DNA of 64,000 nucleotides, from positions 1 through 64,000 of the forward strand of contig NZ_OBMO01000012.1 in NCBI RefSeq assembly GCF_900217905.1, in the 5' to 3' direction. The notes beneath the pieces were generated by a model, which was given only the letters and a program-made list of their open reading frames with translations, was not told where the DNA came from and did not search any database. The stretch comes from Alloalcanivorax xenomutans (GTDB lineage Bacteria; Pseudomonadota; Gammaproteobacteria; Pseudomonadales; Alcanivoracaceae). Both the position numbers and the translations under genes were made by a program. The stretch's first letter is position 1, and the number at the start of each line of letters is the position of its first letter. Positions 54,471 through 62,496 of this stretch are shown here, piece after piece.

Positions 54471-56177
54471 ATGACCGGACCGGATCGGCGCACCGTTCTC
54501 AAACACCTGGCCTTGGGGGCCGCCGCGCTGGGAGTCAGCCGCCCCGCCGGCGCCCGCGCTCCCTCGCCGACCGGCGGTGACCGGCCGCTTAATGTACTGC
54601 TGCTGGTATCGGACCAGGAACGCTCCTGGATGGATCTGCCGGCGGAGCTGGATCTGCCGGCGCATCGGACCCTGCTCGCCGAGGGCGTGGGCTTCAACCA
54701 ATATCATGTGAACACCTCGCCGTGTTCTCCGTCGCGCTCGGTGATGTACACCGGACAGCACACCATGCGCACCGGCATGACCGCCAACCTGCATGCGCCG
54801 CCCTTTCCCACTCTGAACCCGGATCTGCCCACCGTCGGCCACTTCTTTCAGGAGATGGGTTATCACACCGCCTATAAGGGCAAATGGCACTTATCGGACA
54901 TTGAGGACGGTCCGGGTCTGCTCTATGGCAGCTACCCAAGCCGGGACAAGGCTCTGGAGGAATACGGCTTCCACGACTACAACCTCACCGGCGATGTGCA
55001 CGGCTCGGTATGGCAGGGTTATCTGGCCGATCGCATGGTGGCCGGCGAAGCCAGTCACTGGCTGGCGCGGCGCAGTCACCAGGTGGACAAGCCATGGATG
55101 CTGGCGGTGAATTTCGTCAACCCCCACGACATCATGTTCTTCTCCAGCGGCGCGCGGCAGGAACAGTCGCGGGTCAATCCTGATTTCATGGCGCCGCTGC
55201 GGCCGCCGCCCAACGACCCGGTGTACGAGGCGGATTGGCGTCATATTCCGCTACCGCGCTCCTTCCATCGCGCCAATCTGATCGACAAACCCTGGTGCCA
55301 CCGCTCTTACGCCCAGGTACTCGACGCCATTTATGGCCACATCGATAAACAGGACGAAGCCGCCTGGCGCGCCAATCAAAGCTACTACTTCAACTGCATT
55401 CGCGATGTGTCCCGTCAGGTGGAGCATGTGCTGCAGGCACTCAAGGCCAGCGGCCAGTGGGACAACACCATCATCGTCTATACCGCCGACCACGGCGAAA
55501 TGGCGGGCGCCCAGGGACTGCGCCAAAAAGGCCCGCTGATCTACAAGGAAAACAGCCGCGTGCCCCTGATCATCCGCCATCCGGATGTTCAGGGCGGACG
55601 CCGGGTGGACAATCTGGGCAGCACGGTGGATTTGCTGCCCACTCTGGTGGGGCTCGCCAGCGCGGGCAAACACAAGTGCGACACGCCAGGCGTGGACCTG
55701 AGCCCGGCACTCAACGGCAAAACCACCGAACGAGATGATCGGGGCGTGCTGTTCGCCTATGGCGTGCTGCTTTACACCGATCCGGAAGCGACCCGGCGGC
55801 TGGCCAAGGAGGGGGATGAGATCACGCCCATGGCCATGCTCGCCGACTTTTTCAAGCAACTGCGCCTGGGCCCCGAATTGGGTAATCGGGGTCTGCATAG
55901 GGGGGTGCACGACGGCCGCTATAAGTTCGCGCGCTATTTCAGTCCCGACAGCCATCACACGCCGACGGACTGGGAAACGCTGCGAGCGCATAACGATCTG
56001 GAGTTGTATGACACTCATACCGATCCGGATGAGCTCAACAATCTCGCGGCCGACCCGGAGAAGGTAAAGCCTCTGCTGATGGCCATGAACGAAAAAACCA
56101 ACCAATTGGTGGCCGCCGAAATTGGCAAGGACGAAGGCCAGGAATTCCCCGGCCCGACCTTTCTTTACCGACTTTGA
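54471..56177 (+). CDS. Tat-exported formylglycine sulfatase
   Basis: The 568-aa precursor opens with a twin-arginine signal (DRRTVLKHLALGAAALG) and then a sulfatase/alkaline-phosphatase fold. The motif CSPSR places Cys85 for conversion to formylglycine, with metal-binding Asp48 in VSDQ, KGKWHL and TADHGEMAG later. Tat export fits a folded metalloenzyme acting in the periplasm. The substrate is not clear from sequence; choline sulfatase, arylsulfatase or phosphonate monoesterase activity are alternatives. No formylglycine-generating enzyme is visible nearby. A LysR gene lies divergently upstream. Confidence 0.88.
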   Translation: MTGPDRRTVLKHLALGAAALGVSRPAGARAPSPTGGDRPLNVLLLVSDQERSWMDLPAELDLPAHRTLLAEGVGFNQYHVNTSPCSPSRSVMYTGQHTMRTGMTANLHAPPFPTLNPDLPTVGHFFQEMGYHTAYKGKWHLSDIEDGPGLLYGSYPSRDKALEEYGFHDYNLTGDVHGSVWQGYLADRMVAGEASHWLARRSHQVDKPWMLAVNFVNPHDIMFFSSGARQEQSRVNPDFMAPLRPPPNDPVYEADWRHIPLPRSFHRANLIDKPWCHRSYAQVLDAIYGHIDKQDEAAWRANQSYYFNCIRDVSRQVEHVLQALKASGQWDNTIIVYTADHGEMAGAQGLRQKGPLIYKENSRVPLIIRHPDVQGGRRVDNLGSTVDLLPTLVGLASAGKHKCDTPGVDLSPALNGKTTERDDRGVLFAYGVLLYTDPEATRRLAKEGDEITPMAMLADFFKQLRLGPELGNRGLHRGVHDGRYKFARYFSPDSHHTPTDWETLRAHNDLELYDTHTDPDELNNLAADPEKVKPLLMAMNEKTNQLVAAEIGKDEGQEFPGPTFLYRL

Positions 56178-56189
56178 CGGAGAACAACA

Positions 56190-56213
56190 CCGCGGCTCCC
56201 CCGCGGCGCTTTT
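56190..56213 (+). terminator. First terminator after the sulfatase gene
   Basis: CCGCGG (56190-56195) and CCGCGG (56201-56206) pair around CTCCC, followed by CGCTTTTT. Confidence 0.75.
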
Positions 56214-56218
56214 TATGG

Positions 56219-56254
56219 CGGTTCCATGTGAAACGGCATGGGACCGTTTTTTTT
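56219..56254 (+). terminator. Second terminator after the sulfatase gene
   Basis: CGGTTCCATG (56219-56228) pairs with CATGGGACCG (56237-56246), one wobble, followed by eight Ts. Two terminators in tandem insulate the sulfatase from the convergent lipoprotein gene, whose stop codon abuts the T-run. Confidence 0.85.
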
Positions 56255-57743
56255 AACCTTCCCGCCCCCAATAGAAGTCCTCCCGCCAATAACGGAACTT
56301 GCCGAAATCGCCGTGATTCTGCGGCACGCTGTCGTCGTTGGCGGGAAACACTTTCAGGTAGGCATTGCCGGCATCACGGTAAAACGGCAGTAAATGCCGG
56401 GCGTTGGTCCAACGGCCGGAGCGGCGATCCAGCATGTGATCCGGTTGCGTCAGCATGTCATCCAGCCACACCAGCAGACTGCCGTTGGGAATCAGAAAAT
56501 AGCCGCGCACTTCCCTTTCTTCGCTGGTGGGATGCAAGACCAGATTATAGAACGCCACGTCCGGATCATCGGCGTGCGCCTTCAACCAGGGATAGGTTTT
56601 GTCGATCCAGTTGCGGCTGCTGTCGGCGGCCCCCATATGGATGATGGTTTTATACGGCAGTTGCGGGTACAAAGACACCAGCTCGTTGGCGACGATGGCG
56701 CCCATACTGTGCCCGACCAATGTGATTTCCATGGTCATGCCCGCCGGCAAACGCCGGTTCAGCTCATCAAGACGCCGTGCCAGCACCGCCACCACGCCAT
56801 TGCCTTCCACCGCGCAATCGTCACCACAATAGTCCTCGTTGTAGCCAAGCACGTCCGCTTCCATGGTGGTCAGATGCTTGGTGCGCCGCAGCATCATGCT
56901 CCAGGCCGGTGTCCCCAGGCCCTGCACCGCCGGCGTGGTCACCAGACGGACCACGCCCGGCACCACCTGCCCGGTGCGATACAGCGTCTGATCCAGGAAG
57001 GAATAGGGCTCGCTCTCCGGCCAGTACAGGGCCTCATCGTCCTGGTAGTCGGGCCGGTCCCGATCCATGCCGCGCTGTCTCGCGTCAGCGGCGGCGATGC
57101 TGTTGGCGGTCACGTCCCAACCGGTTTCCGGAAATTTCACCAGACCGCTCAAGGTGTCGCTCAGGGTATAAACCGTGCCTCGCACCGGGGCCATCGGGCC
57201 ACGGGCAATGCCACCGTTACGCACCGAGGTGAAGCGGTCCCAGAACGAGACAAAAGCACCAGAGCGCCAACTGACATAGAGCGGATAAAAACCGTCACAC
57301 TCCATCTCCGCCAGATAACGGTCCAGGCGTTCGTCGTTATAACTGGGGTGGTTAAGACCGCCATGGAAAAACAACAGTACCTTGAGCGTGTCTCCGCCAC
57401 GTCCCTTTTCCCGCCGCGCCCGCGCCAGCATGTCTGCTTCAATGTCGTCCAACAGCGCCTGGTAGCGGGCATATAGATTACGGTTGCCGGCATCATCCTG
57501 GGGGACAACACCACGCTCGGCCTGGAACCGGTCCATTGATTTGAAGTCGGCCGGTTCGATGGAATACGGATCATAGGCCCCGTTGAGGTCGCTGCCGATG
57601 TGGTGCAGGCGATTGGGGTCGCCCTGATCGTATTGGGGTTTGGGGAAAAGCCGGGCGCAGCCGGACAACATCATCAGGCTAACGGCAAGCAGCACTACAC
57701 CTGACAAACGGGTCCGGCCAGTCACGTTGCAGGTGGATGGCAT
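56253..57743 (-). CDS. Lipoprotein with alpha/beta-hydrolase (lipase-like) domain
   Basis: The 496-aa protein has a lipoprotein signal ending in LSGC (Cys29). An oxyanion-type VLLFFHGGLNHPSYN near residue 125 and the nucleophile elbow LVGHSMGAIVANEL near 345 mark an alpha/beta-hydrolase core; the long stretch between holds WESEP-type surface segments of no known motif. It could be a surface esterase or lipase, but the distance between the oxyanion and the nucleophile motifs is unusually large. AAGGA lies 7 nt before the ATG. A consensus CRP/Vfr site lies 69 bp upstream. Confidence 0.82.
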   Translation of the reverse strand: MPSTCNVTGRTRLSGVVLLAVSLMMLSGCARLFPKPQYDQGDPNRLHHIGSDLNGAYDPYSIEPADFKSMDRFQAERGVVPQDDAGNRNLYARYQALLDDIEADMLARARREKGRGGDTLKVLLFFHGGLNHPSYNDERLDRYLAEMECDGFYPLYVSWRSGAFVSFWDRFTSVRNGGIARGPMAPVRGTVYTLSDTLSGLVKFPETGWDVTANSIAAADARQRGMDRDRPDYQDDEALYWPESEPYSFLDQTLYRTGQVVPGVVRLVTTPAVQGLGTPAWSMMLRRTKHLTTMEADVLGYNEDYCGDDCAVEGNGVVAVLARRLDELNRRLPAGMTMEITLVGHSMGAIVANELVSLYPQLPYKTIIHMGAADSSRNWIDKTYPWLKAHADDPDVAFYNLVLHPTSEEREVRGYFLIPNGSLLVWLDDMLTQPDHMLDRRSGRWTNARHLLPFYRDAGNAYLKVFPANDDSVPQNHGDFGKFRYWREDFYWGREG

Positions 57744-57811
57744 ATCGAAATCCTTTTTGTATTGTTATGTGGTTCTGGTCATTCCCGCCCTGAATAAAGC
57801 ACAGTCAAAAA

Positions 57812-57827
57812 TGTGACGTCAATCACA
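57812..57827. promoter_or_regulatory. Consensus CRP/Vfr-type binding site
   Basis: TGTGA-CGTCAA-TCACA is a perfect match to the TGTGA-N6-TCACA core, with A-rich flanks. It lies 69-84 bp upstream of the lipoprotein hydrolase start and just past the end of the neighbouring membrane protein gene. Confidence 0.72.
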
Positions 57828-57830
57828 AAA

Positions 57831-58826
57831 TCAGCGCTCCCCGTGGCCAAGCATCGCCGTGGCTTCTCGGCCGGCCAGTGCCAAAAGACAGCCGCCGCCG
57901 ACCAGCAAGTACAGATAAAAGGTCATGAACCGCCACACCAGCAACACCGTGGCGGTGGTCACCGCTCCCAGCCAGGGGGTCAGTAAGGCGGCGCCGGCAA
58001 CCTCAGCCCCGCCGGCGCCACCGGGCAGCAAGGTCAGATACCCTGCTCCCATCGCCATCATCTGTACAAAGAAGCCGTACACCCAGTCCACATGTTTGCC
58101 CAGCGCCAGCACGGTGAGATAAATCACCGAATAACGCAGCAACCAGTGCGCCAGACACAGACCGAACAGGGCCATCAACCGGCGGCGCGGCACTCGCAGA
58201 GTTTCCGCCATGCTCTGGCGAAAGCGCAGCAGCGCCCGTGCCAGGGCACGCCGTCGCCGCAGCGGCACCTGCCAGCGTTCCAGCCAAGGGTCGGTGAACC
58301 GCAGGATGTCACTGAACCGGTTCGCCACCAGCCAGCACAGCAACAGTGCCAGCCCCAGCAGTACCATCGGTAAAACCAGTTGCCACCAGCCCTCCAAATC
58401 CAGATAACGGCTCAACCCATACAGCGCCACTGTCGGCAATAACACCAGAAACACCACCAGGTCGGTGATCTGATCCACCGCGAACACCGCCGTGGCGGTG
58501 GCCGGTGTCACCTGGTAGCGGCGCAGCAGCGCCACCAGCGTAAAGGGCGCGCCACTACCGCCGGGGGTGGCGTTAAGCGCGCATTCGGTGGCCATCACCG
58601 TGGCGAGCGCACCGCCGTGGCCCAGCCCTTCGGCGCGCTCCGCCAGCATGATGCGCAGCCGCCAGGCATTGAGGTTCCAGCACAGGAAGATCATCGCCAC
58701 CATCAGCAGCAACCAACCCGCCGGAATAAGCGTCAGCCCGTGAAAGGCGCCGGCGCCCCCCAGCACCAGCGGCACCAGCGCGCCCAGCCCCAGAGCCAGG
58801 AGCAACAGCCACCAGCGGCGCCTCAC
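57831..58826 (-). CDS. LPG-synthase-type (UPF0104) integral membrane protein
   Basis: The 331-aa protein has about eight hydrophobic spans and the two family signatures NATPGGSGAPFTLVALLRRY and LLPGGAGGAEVAGAALL. It belongs to the family of lysylphosphatidylglycerol synthase membrane regions and AglD-like flippases, but lacks the cytosolic aminoacyl-transfer domain of MprF. A lipid-flipping role is therefore likely. The frame opens at 58883; AGGGG lies 7 nt before a GTG at 58826 that overlaps the upstream stop (GTGA), so that start is chosen. It ends the three-gene glycolipid-like operon. Confidence 0.87.
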   Translation of the reverse strand: MRRRWWLLLLALGLGALVPLVLGGAGAFHGLTLIPAGWLLLMVAMIFLCWNLNAWRLRIMLAERAEGLGHGGALATVMATECALNATPGGSGAPFTLVALLRRYQVTPATATAVFAVDQITDLVVFLVLLPTVALYGLSRYLDLEGWWQLVLPMVLLGLALLLCWLVANRFSDILRFTDPWLERWQVPLRRRRALARALLRFRQSMAETLRVPRRRLMALFGLCLAHWLLRYSVIYLTVLALGKHVDWVYGFFVQMMAMGAGYLTLLPGGAGGAEVAGAALLTPWLGAVTTATVLLVWRFMTFYLYLLVGGGCLLALAGREATAMLGHGER

Positions 58827-59596
58827 ACCGCGTCCCCTGTCAACTCGTCCAGCCATTGGGACTTGGTCAACGCCCGGCGGCACCCGGCCAGCCGCTCAAT
58901 GGTGGCGATCCAGGCCCGCCGCGAGCGTTGGTGGCGCATGTCCACCGGGTGCACCGCCAGACGCAATACCGGCGCGGAGCGATACACCCATTCCCGTGCC
59001 AGATTGACGCCCTGGAACAAACCGCGGCGCCACGGCGAGCGGGCGGACCATACCAGTGTCGGTGTCGCCAGAAACAGGCCGCTGCCCGGGCAATGGAAGC
59101 CGTCCCGGTCGGTCCAATAAGAAAACCCGGCCTCGGCGATGGCGGCGCGGGAGCCTGCGCTGGTCATCCACCCCGGTGGCACGAAGCCGCGGGCTGGCCA
59201 GCCGAGCTGGTGAAACATCGCCAGGCCTCGCTGTATGCGCGCTGCCGCCGTTTCTCCGTCGAGGGCGGCGAACTCACCTTCGTGCGTCAACAAACGCCGG
59301 CGCACCCACCCCCCCGGCGTGGTCGGTGGCGGGCTGTCGTCATGATGGAAATAACCGTGCAGCACCAGTTCGTCACCGCGTCGGCGGCGCTGTTCCAGCG
59401 CCTGACAAAAAGGCTCGTCGTCGATAAAGCGCCCGCCGCCATGAAAGTCCGGTACCACCAGTAGAGTCAGCGGAATTCGCGGGTGGCGCTCCAGGGCACG
59501 CAATAACGGTTGATAATCCGCCCAGGTCGCCGGGCATACATCGTGCAGCGACAACAGGAAGGCGCTGTCGGGGCGGGAATCAGGTCTGGGGGCCAT
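58823..59596 (-). CDS. DUF2334-type polysaccharide deacetylase
   Basis: The 257-aa protein resembles the NodB-like/DUF2334 deacetylase fold: FLLSLHDVCPATW (metal Asp), FHGGGRFIDDEPF, ELVLHGYFHHDD (metal His pair), and GFVPPGWMTSAGSRAAIAEAGF. No signal peptide is visible from ATG 59596, so it should be cytosolic and may act on a nucleotide-sugar-derived or lipid-linked N-acetyl sugar. It overlaps the GT4 gene by 17 bp and the LPG-type gene by 4 bp, which indicates coupled expression. Confidence 0.87.
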   Translation of the reverse strand: MAPRPDSRPDSAFLLSLHDVCPATWADYQPLLRALERHPRIPLTLLVVPDFHGGGRFIDDEPFCQALEQRRRRGDELVLHGYFHHDDSPPPTTPGGWVRRRLLTHEGEFAALDGETAAARIQRGLAMFHQLGWPARGFVPPGWMTSAGSRAAIAEAGFSYWTDRDGFHCPGSGLFLATPTLVWSARSPWRRGLFQGVNLAREWVYRSAPVLRLAVHPVDMRHQRSRRAWIATIERLAGCRRALTKSQWLDELTGDAV

Positions 59597-60710
59597 GATG
59601 TTCCGATATCCGCGTTTCAGGACGGGCGCCAATCAGCCGGCGATAGTGGCGCACCAGACTGTCCACTACCTTGTCCCAGCCATGCTCCGCTTCCACATGG
59701 CGTCGGGCCCGCTCACCCAGGGACACCGGATCGTGCTCCTCGAACAAGGCGCGTACCGCCGCCGCCATGGCCACCCCGTCATGGGGAGGCACCCTTAATC
59801 CGCAGTCCTCCGGCACCACTTCCGGCAAGGCGCCGCCGTCGGCGCAAATCACCGGGATGCCGGAAGCCATCGCCTCCAGCGCCACCAGACCGAAGGTTTC
59901 CTGATCTCCGGCATGCAGCAGCGCATCCGATGACGCCAGCCAGACCGCCACTTCCGCCGCTGGCATGAAATGCTCGAATACCGTGGCGTTACCCGGCGCC
60001 TCCGGTTGCGGCCCGGTCCCGATCAGCAACAAGTGGTAACCCGAACCCAGTTCCCGCAAGGCGTCGAACAACACCGGCAGATGTTTTTCCTGGGAGCCCC
60101 GGCCGGCGAACACCAATAACCGTTCGTGCTCTCCGAGTCCCAGCCGCGCCCGGGCTAGAGGGTCGGCCCGATTGGGGTGAAAAACGTGGGCGTCCACGCC
60201 AAGCGGCTGGATTTCCACATTATGCAGTCCACAGTCCCACAGCCGCTCGGCCATCACCCGGGACGGGCTCAGCACCAGGTCGAATCCGTCGTACAGCTTC
60301 CGGACGTAGGCGCGGGTGGCCCCGTCCAGCACCGGGCTGATGCGGTTGTGCAGAAGCGTGATCAGATCGGAGTGGTAAAACGCCACCGCCGGCACGTCCA
60401 GCATTCGCGCCGCTCGCCGGGCCGCCCAGGCAGGCGTGTAGGGATCACCGGCCTCGATCAGATCCGGCTGCAAACCGGCGACGATGTGACTCCACAATCC
60501 CACCCGGGTTGGGAAGCGGAAGCCCGGCGCCATCGGCAGGTTGAGTGCCGGCAGTTGTATGAAGTCCCCCTGCAGCACCGTCTCCGCGCCCGGGTACACC
60601 ACCTTATGTTCCATGTCCCTGGCCAACAGCCCCTTGCGCTTGCTGTCCACATAGGTGTGCACCCCGCCGCTGGACTGCGCATAAAACAAAGTGGTATCGA
60701 TGACTCTCAA
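59580..60710 (-). CDS. Family 4 glycosyltransferase
   Basis: The 376-aa GT-B enzyme has an N-terminal acceptor domain (YAQSSGGVHTYVDSKRKGL, GDPYTPAW) and a C-terminal donor domain with VFAGRGSQEKHLPVLFDAL and the EX7E motif in ETFGLVALEAMASG. It resembles lipid-directed GT4 enzymes such as sulfolipid or mannosyl-lipid synthases. No ATG fits: the upstream frame from 60815 is unsupported, whereas AAAGGAG lies 6 nt before a TTG at 60710 that gives LRVIDTTLFYAQ. It is first in the GT4-deacetylase-membrane protein operon. Confidence 0.9.
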   Translation of the reverse strand: MRVIDTTLFYAQSSGGVHTYVDSKRKGLLARDMEHKVVYPGAETVLQGDFIQLPALNLPMAPGFRFPTRVGLWSHIVAGLQPDLIEAGDPYTPAWAARRAARMLDVPAVAFYHSDLITLLHNRISPVLDGATRAYVRKLYDGFDLVLSPSRVMAERLWDCGLHNVEIQPLGVDAHVFHPNRADPLARARLGLGEHERLLVFAGRGSQEKHLPVLFDALRELGSGYHLLLIGTGPQPEAPGNATVFEHFMPAAEVAVWLASSDALLHAGDQETFGLVALEAMASGIPVICADGGALPEVVPEDCGLRVPPHDGVAMAAAVRALFEEHDPVSLGERARRHVEAEHGWDKVVDSLVRHYRRLIGARPETRISEHHGPQT

Positions 60711-60794
60711 GCGTGACTCCTTTCTCTCGCCTGTGGTGAGCGCCCGGGACAGCACCGATTTGTGACCCGGTAATGACCCGGGGGTTTCAATATT

Positions 60795-60823
60795 GTGATA
60801 GGACGAACGGCGCAAGCGTTCAA
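60795..60823 (-). promoter_or_regulatory. Probable promoter of the GT4 operon
   Basis: On the minus strand TTGAAC (60818-60823) and TATCAC (60795-60800) are 17 bp apart. The spacer holds an inverted repeat GAACG-N7-CGTTC, a possible operator. Confidence 0.5.
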
Positions 60824-60895
60824 TAGGAAAGGAGGAAAAATTTCACAACCCCGCGAATTCCCTGAGGCCGGACTGGTAAAGGGTTGTAAAACGCG

Positions 60896-61657
60896 TCAGC
60901 GGGCGCGCAGCGGGTCCTGGCGATAGAATTGCGCCAGCTGGCCATAGACCTCCGGCAGAATCTGTTCGAGAGGCTCCGGTGTCTCGAAAAAGCTTTCCGT
61001 GATCACGGCGAAGAATTCCCCCGGATCCTGCAGGGCATAGGGATCGAGGAAAGGCTCCCCGTCCCGCTCCGCCTGTTCCAGCGCGCTCCAGGCCCGCGTG
61101 AAGGTATCATGCCAGACCCGGGCATCCATGCCGTGGTGCAGAGGAGGCGCGCCGTTGGCGCTGCCGCTGCGCATATCCAGCTTGTGCGCCATCTCGTGCA
61201 GCACCACATTGAACCCCGGCTCCGATGACGCCGCCTGCACGTCCTGCCAGGACAGCAGCACCGGCCCCCGGTCCCAGGCTTCGCCAGCCAGCACCCGTCC
61301 CTCACTGTGAACAATGCCGAACTCGTCCATTTCATCGCCGGGTGTGACGAAAGCGTCCTCGTAGACGATCACCGTGTACCAACCGTCATACCAATCCAGA
61401 TCCAGGCCCATGATCATCACTACCGCCATGGTGGCGATCTTCAATTCCATGGCCGGAGTCACCTGGAAATCACCGCCGCCGCGAAACTCCTTACGCAACA
61501 GGAAGCGCAACGTCTGCTGGAACAGCCTCTCGCGGCGCTCTCCCTGGTAACGCCGTGCTGGCGCCCAGTCGGCAATGGCGTCTTCCCATTGTTCCCGGGT
61601 CACCGGCAAACGGGCCAAACGTCGGTTTTCCAGCCACAGACGGGTACGGTCAAACAT
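60896..61657 (-). CDS. mtfA: M90-family zinc peptidase MtfA
   Basis: MtfA was named for binding the glucose repressor Mlc in E. coli and is a zinc aminopeptidase. The 253-aa protein has HEMAHKLD (His154, Glu155, His158) and the third ligand Glu221 in AVITESFFE, plus the conserved GPVLLSWQDV. No signal peptide is present, so it is cytosolic. No mlc or ptsG gene is in the window, so its partner here is unknown. It is transcribed alone, 185 bp upstream of the GT4 operon. Confidence 0.92.
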   Translation of the reverse strand: MFDRTRLWLENRRLARLPVTREQWEDAIADWAPARRYQGERRERLFQQTLRFLLRKEFRGGGDFQVTPAMELKIATMAVVMIMGLDLDWYDGWYTVIVYEDAFVTPGDEMDEFGIVHSEGRVLAGEAWDRGPVLLSWQDVQAASSEPGFNVVLHEMAHKLDMRSGSANGAPPLHHGMDARVWHDTFTRAWSALEQAERDGEPFLDPYALQDPGEFFAVITESFFETPEPLEQILPEVYGQLAQFYRQDPLRAR

Positions 61658-61769
61658 GAGAGGTCCAGCAGGTGGAACAGGGTCGCGCGGAAGCGCTCAG
61701 GCAGCTTGCCCCGTTCCCGCCACACGTACAAGCACGGAACGATTGCAGGCTGTTTCAGCACACCCGCAC

Positions 61770-61799
61770 GCCGATTCGCTGGCAAGCCAGCGGATCGGC
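61770..61799. repeat. REP-like hairpin upstream of mtfA
   Basis: GCCGATTCGCTGGC (61770-61783) pairs with GCCAGCGGATCGGC (61786-61799) with one wobble and a two-base centre. The core matches the ATTCGC...GGCAAGCC type of the other REP-like elements. It lies in the 255-bp divergent gap of mtfA and the CopD-like gene. Confidence 0.65.
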
Positions 61800-61912
61800 C
61801 TGGCGTATTGCATGAGCGGCGATTGTCGTGCTGCCCCCTCCGCCTCCTGCTACACTTCGTTCCTGCGTCCGTGCTGATGCTTTTTCCGCTTTTATCCCTG
61901 GGAGAGAAAACA

Positions 61913-62380
61913 ATGGTGTTGTCCATGGCCGTGCCTTTGGTGCTGCATATACTGGCGGCGGTGATTTGGGTTGGCGGCATGTTTTTCGCCTACATGGCTT
62001 TGCGCCCCGCCATGGGCGCCACTCTGGATCCGGAGTCCCGGCCACGCCTGTGGCTGCACACGCTGGACCGTTTTTTCCGCTGGGTGTGGGGTTGCGTGGC
62101 GGTGCTGCTGATCACCGGCCTGTGGATGGTGTTCGGTGTCTATGGCGGCATGGGTTCCACTGGCGCCTATGTGCATACCATGCTGGCGCTGGGCCTGGTA
62201 ATGATGGCGCTGTTCGCCCACGTCTACTTTGCGCCCTTTCGCCGCCTGCGCCAGGCGGTAACGGTCCGCCATAACGCCGACGCCGCGTTTCAGATCGGAC
62301 AGATCCGGCGCATTGTCGGCATCAACCTGCTGCTGGGTCTGCTGGTGATCAGCATCGCCGCCGCCGGCCCCTATTTCTAA
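61913..62380 (+). CDS. CopD-family membrane protein
   Basis: The 155-aa protein has four hydrophobic spans. The first carries VLHILAAVIWVGGMFFAYMALRP, with the His and the WxGG of the CopD/DUF2269-like family; a second His follows in span 2-3 (VHTMLALGLVMMALFAHVYF). Such proteins are linked to copper uptake or heme-related membrane functions. GGGAGAG precedes the ATG at 61913. The long open frame beginning at 61307 is antisense to mtfA and is not real. A GC palindrome at 62404-62423 follows the stop. Confidence 0.83.
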   Translation: MVLSMAVPLVLHILAAVIWVGGMFFAYMALRPAMGATLDPESRPRLWLHTLDRFFRWVWGCVAVLLITGLWMVFGVYGGMGSTGAYVHTMLALGLVMMALFAHVYFAPFRRLRQAVTVRHNADAAFQIGQIRRIVGINLLLGLLVISIAAAGPYF

Positions 62381-62403
62381 GAGTCTGTTTCGGATCCAGC
62401 GAT

Positions 62404-62423
62404 GCCACGGCCTGGGCCGTGGC
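62404..62423. terminator. GC-rich palindrome after the CopD-like gene
   Basis: GCCACGGCC (62404-62412) and GGCCGTGGC (62415-62423) are perfect inverted arms. There is no T-run, so it is only terminator-like. Confidence 0.4.
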
Positions 62424-62496
62424 CGGTGAAGCCGCCATGCCGCCGTGCTAGAATCCGCATCGCCGTGCAATGCGGCCCCACACTTGTAGCGGAGTT

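Noticed and set aside
61658-61740. Possible coding remnant upstream of mtfA on the minus strand (segment reading YVWRERGKLPERFRATLFHLL)
   Set aside because: The segment looks protein-like in one frame but is short, has no start with a ribosome site and matched no family that could be recognised.
61307-61912. N-terminal extension of the CopD-like protein
   Set aside because: It is antisense to mtfA and polar; the four-span protein has its own ribosome site at 61913.
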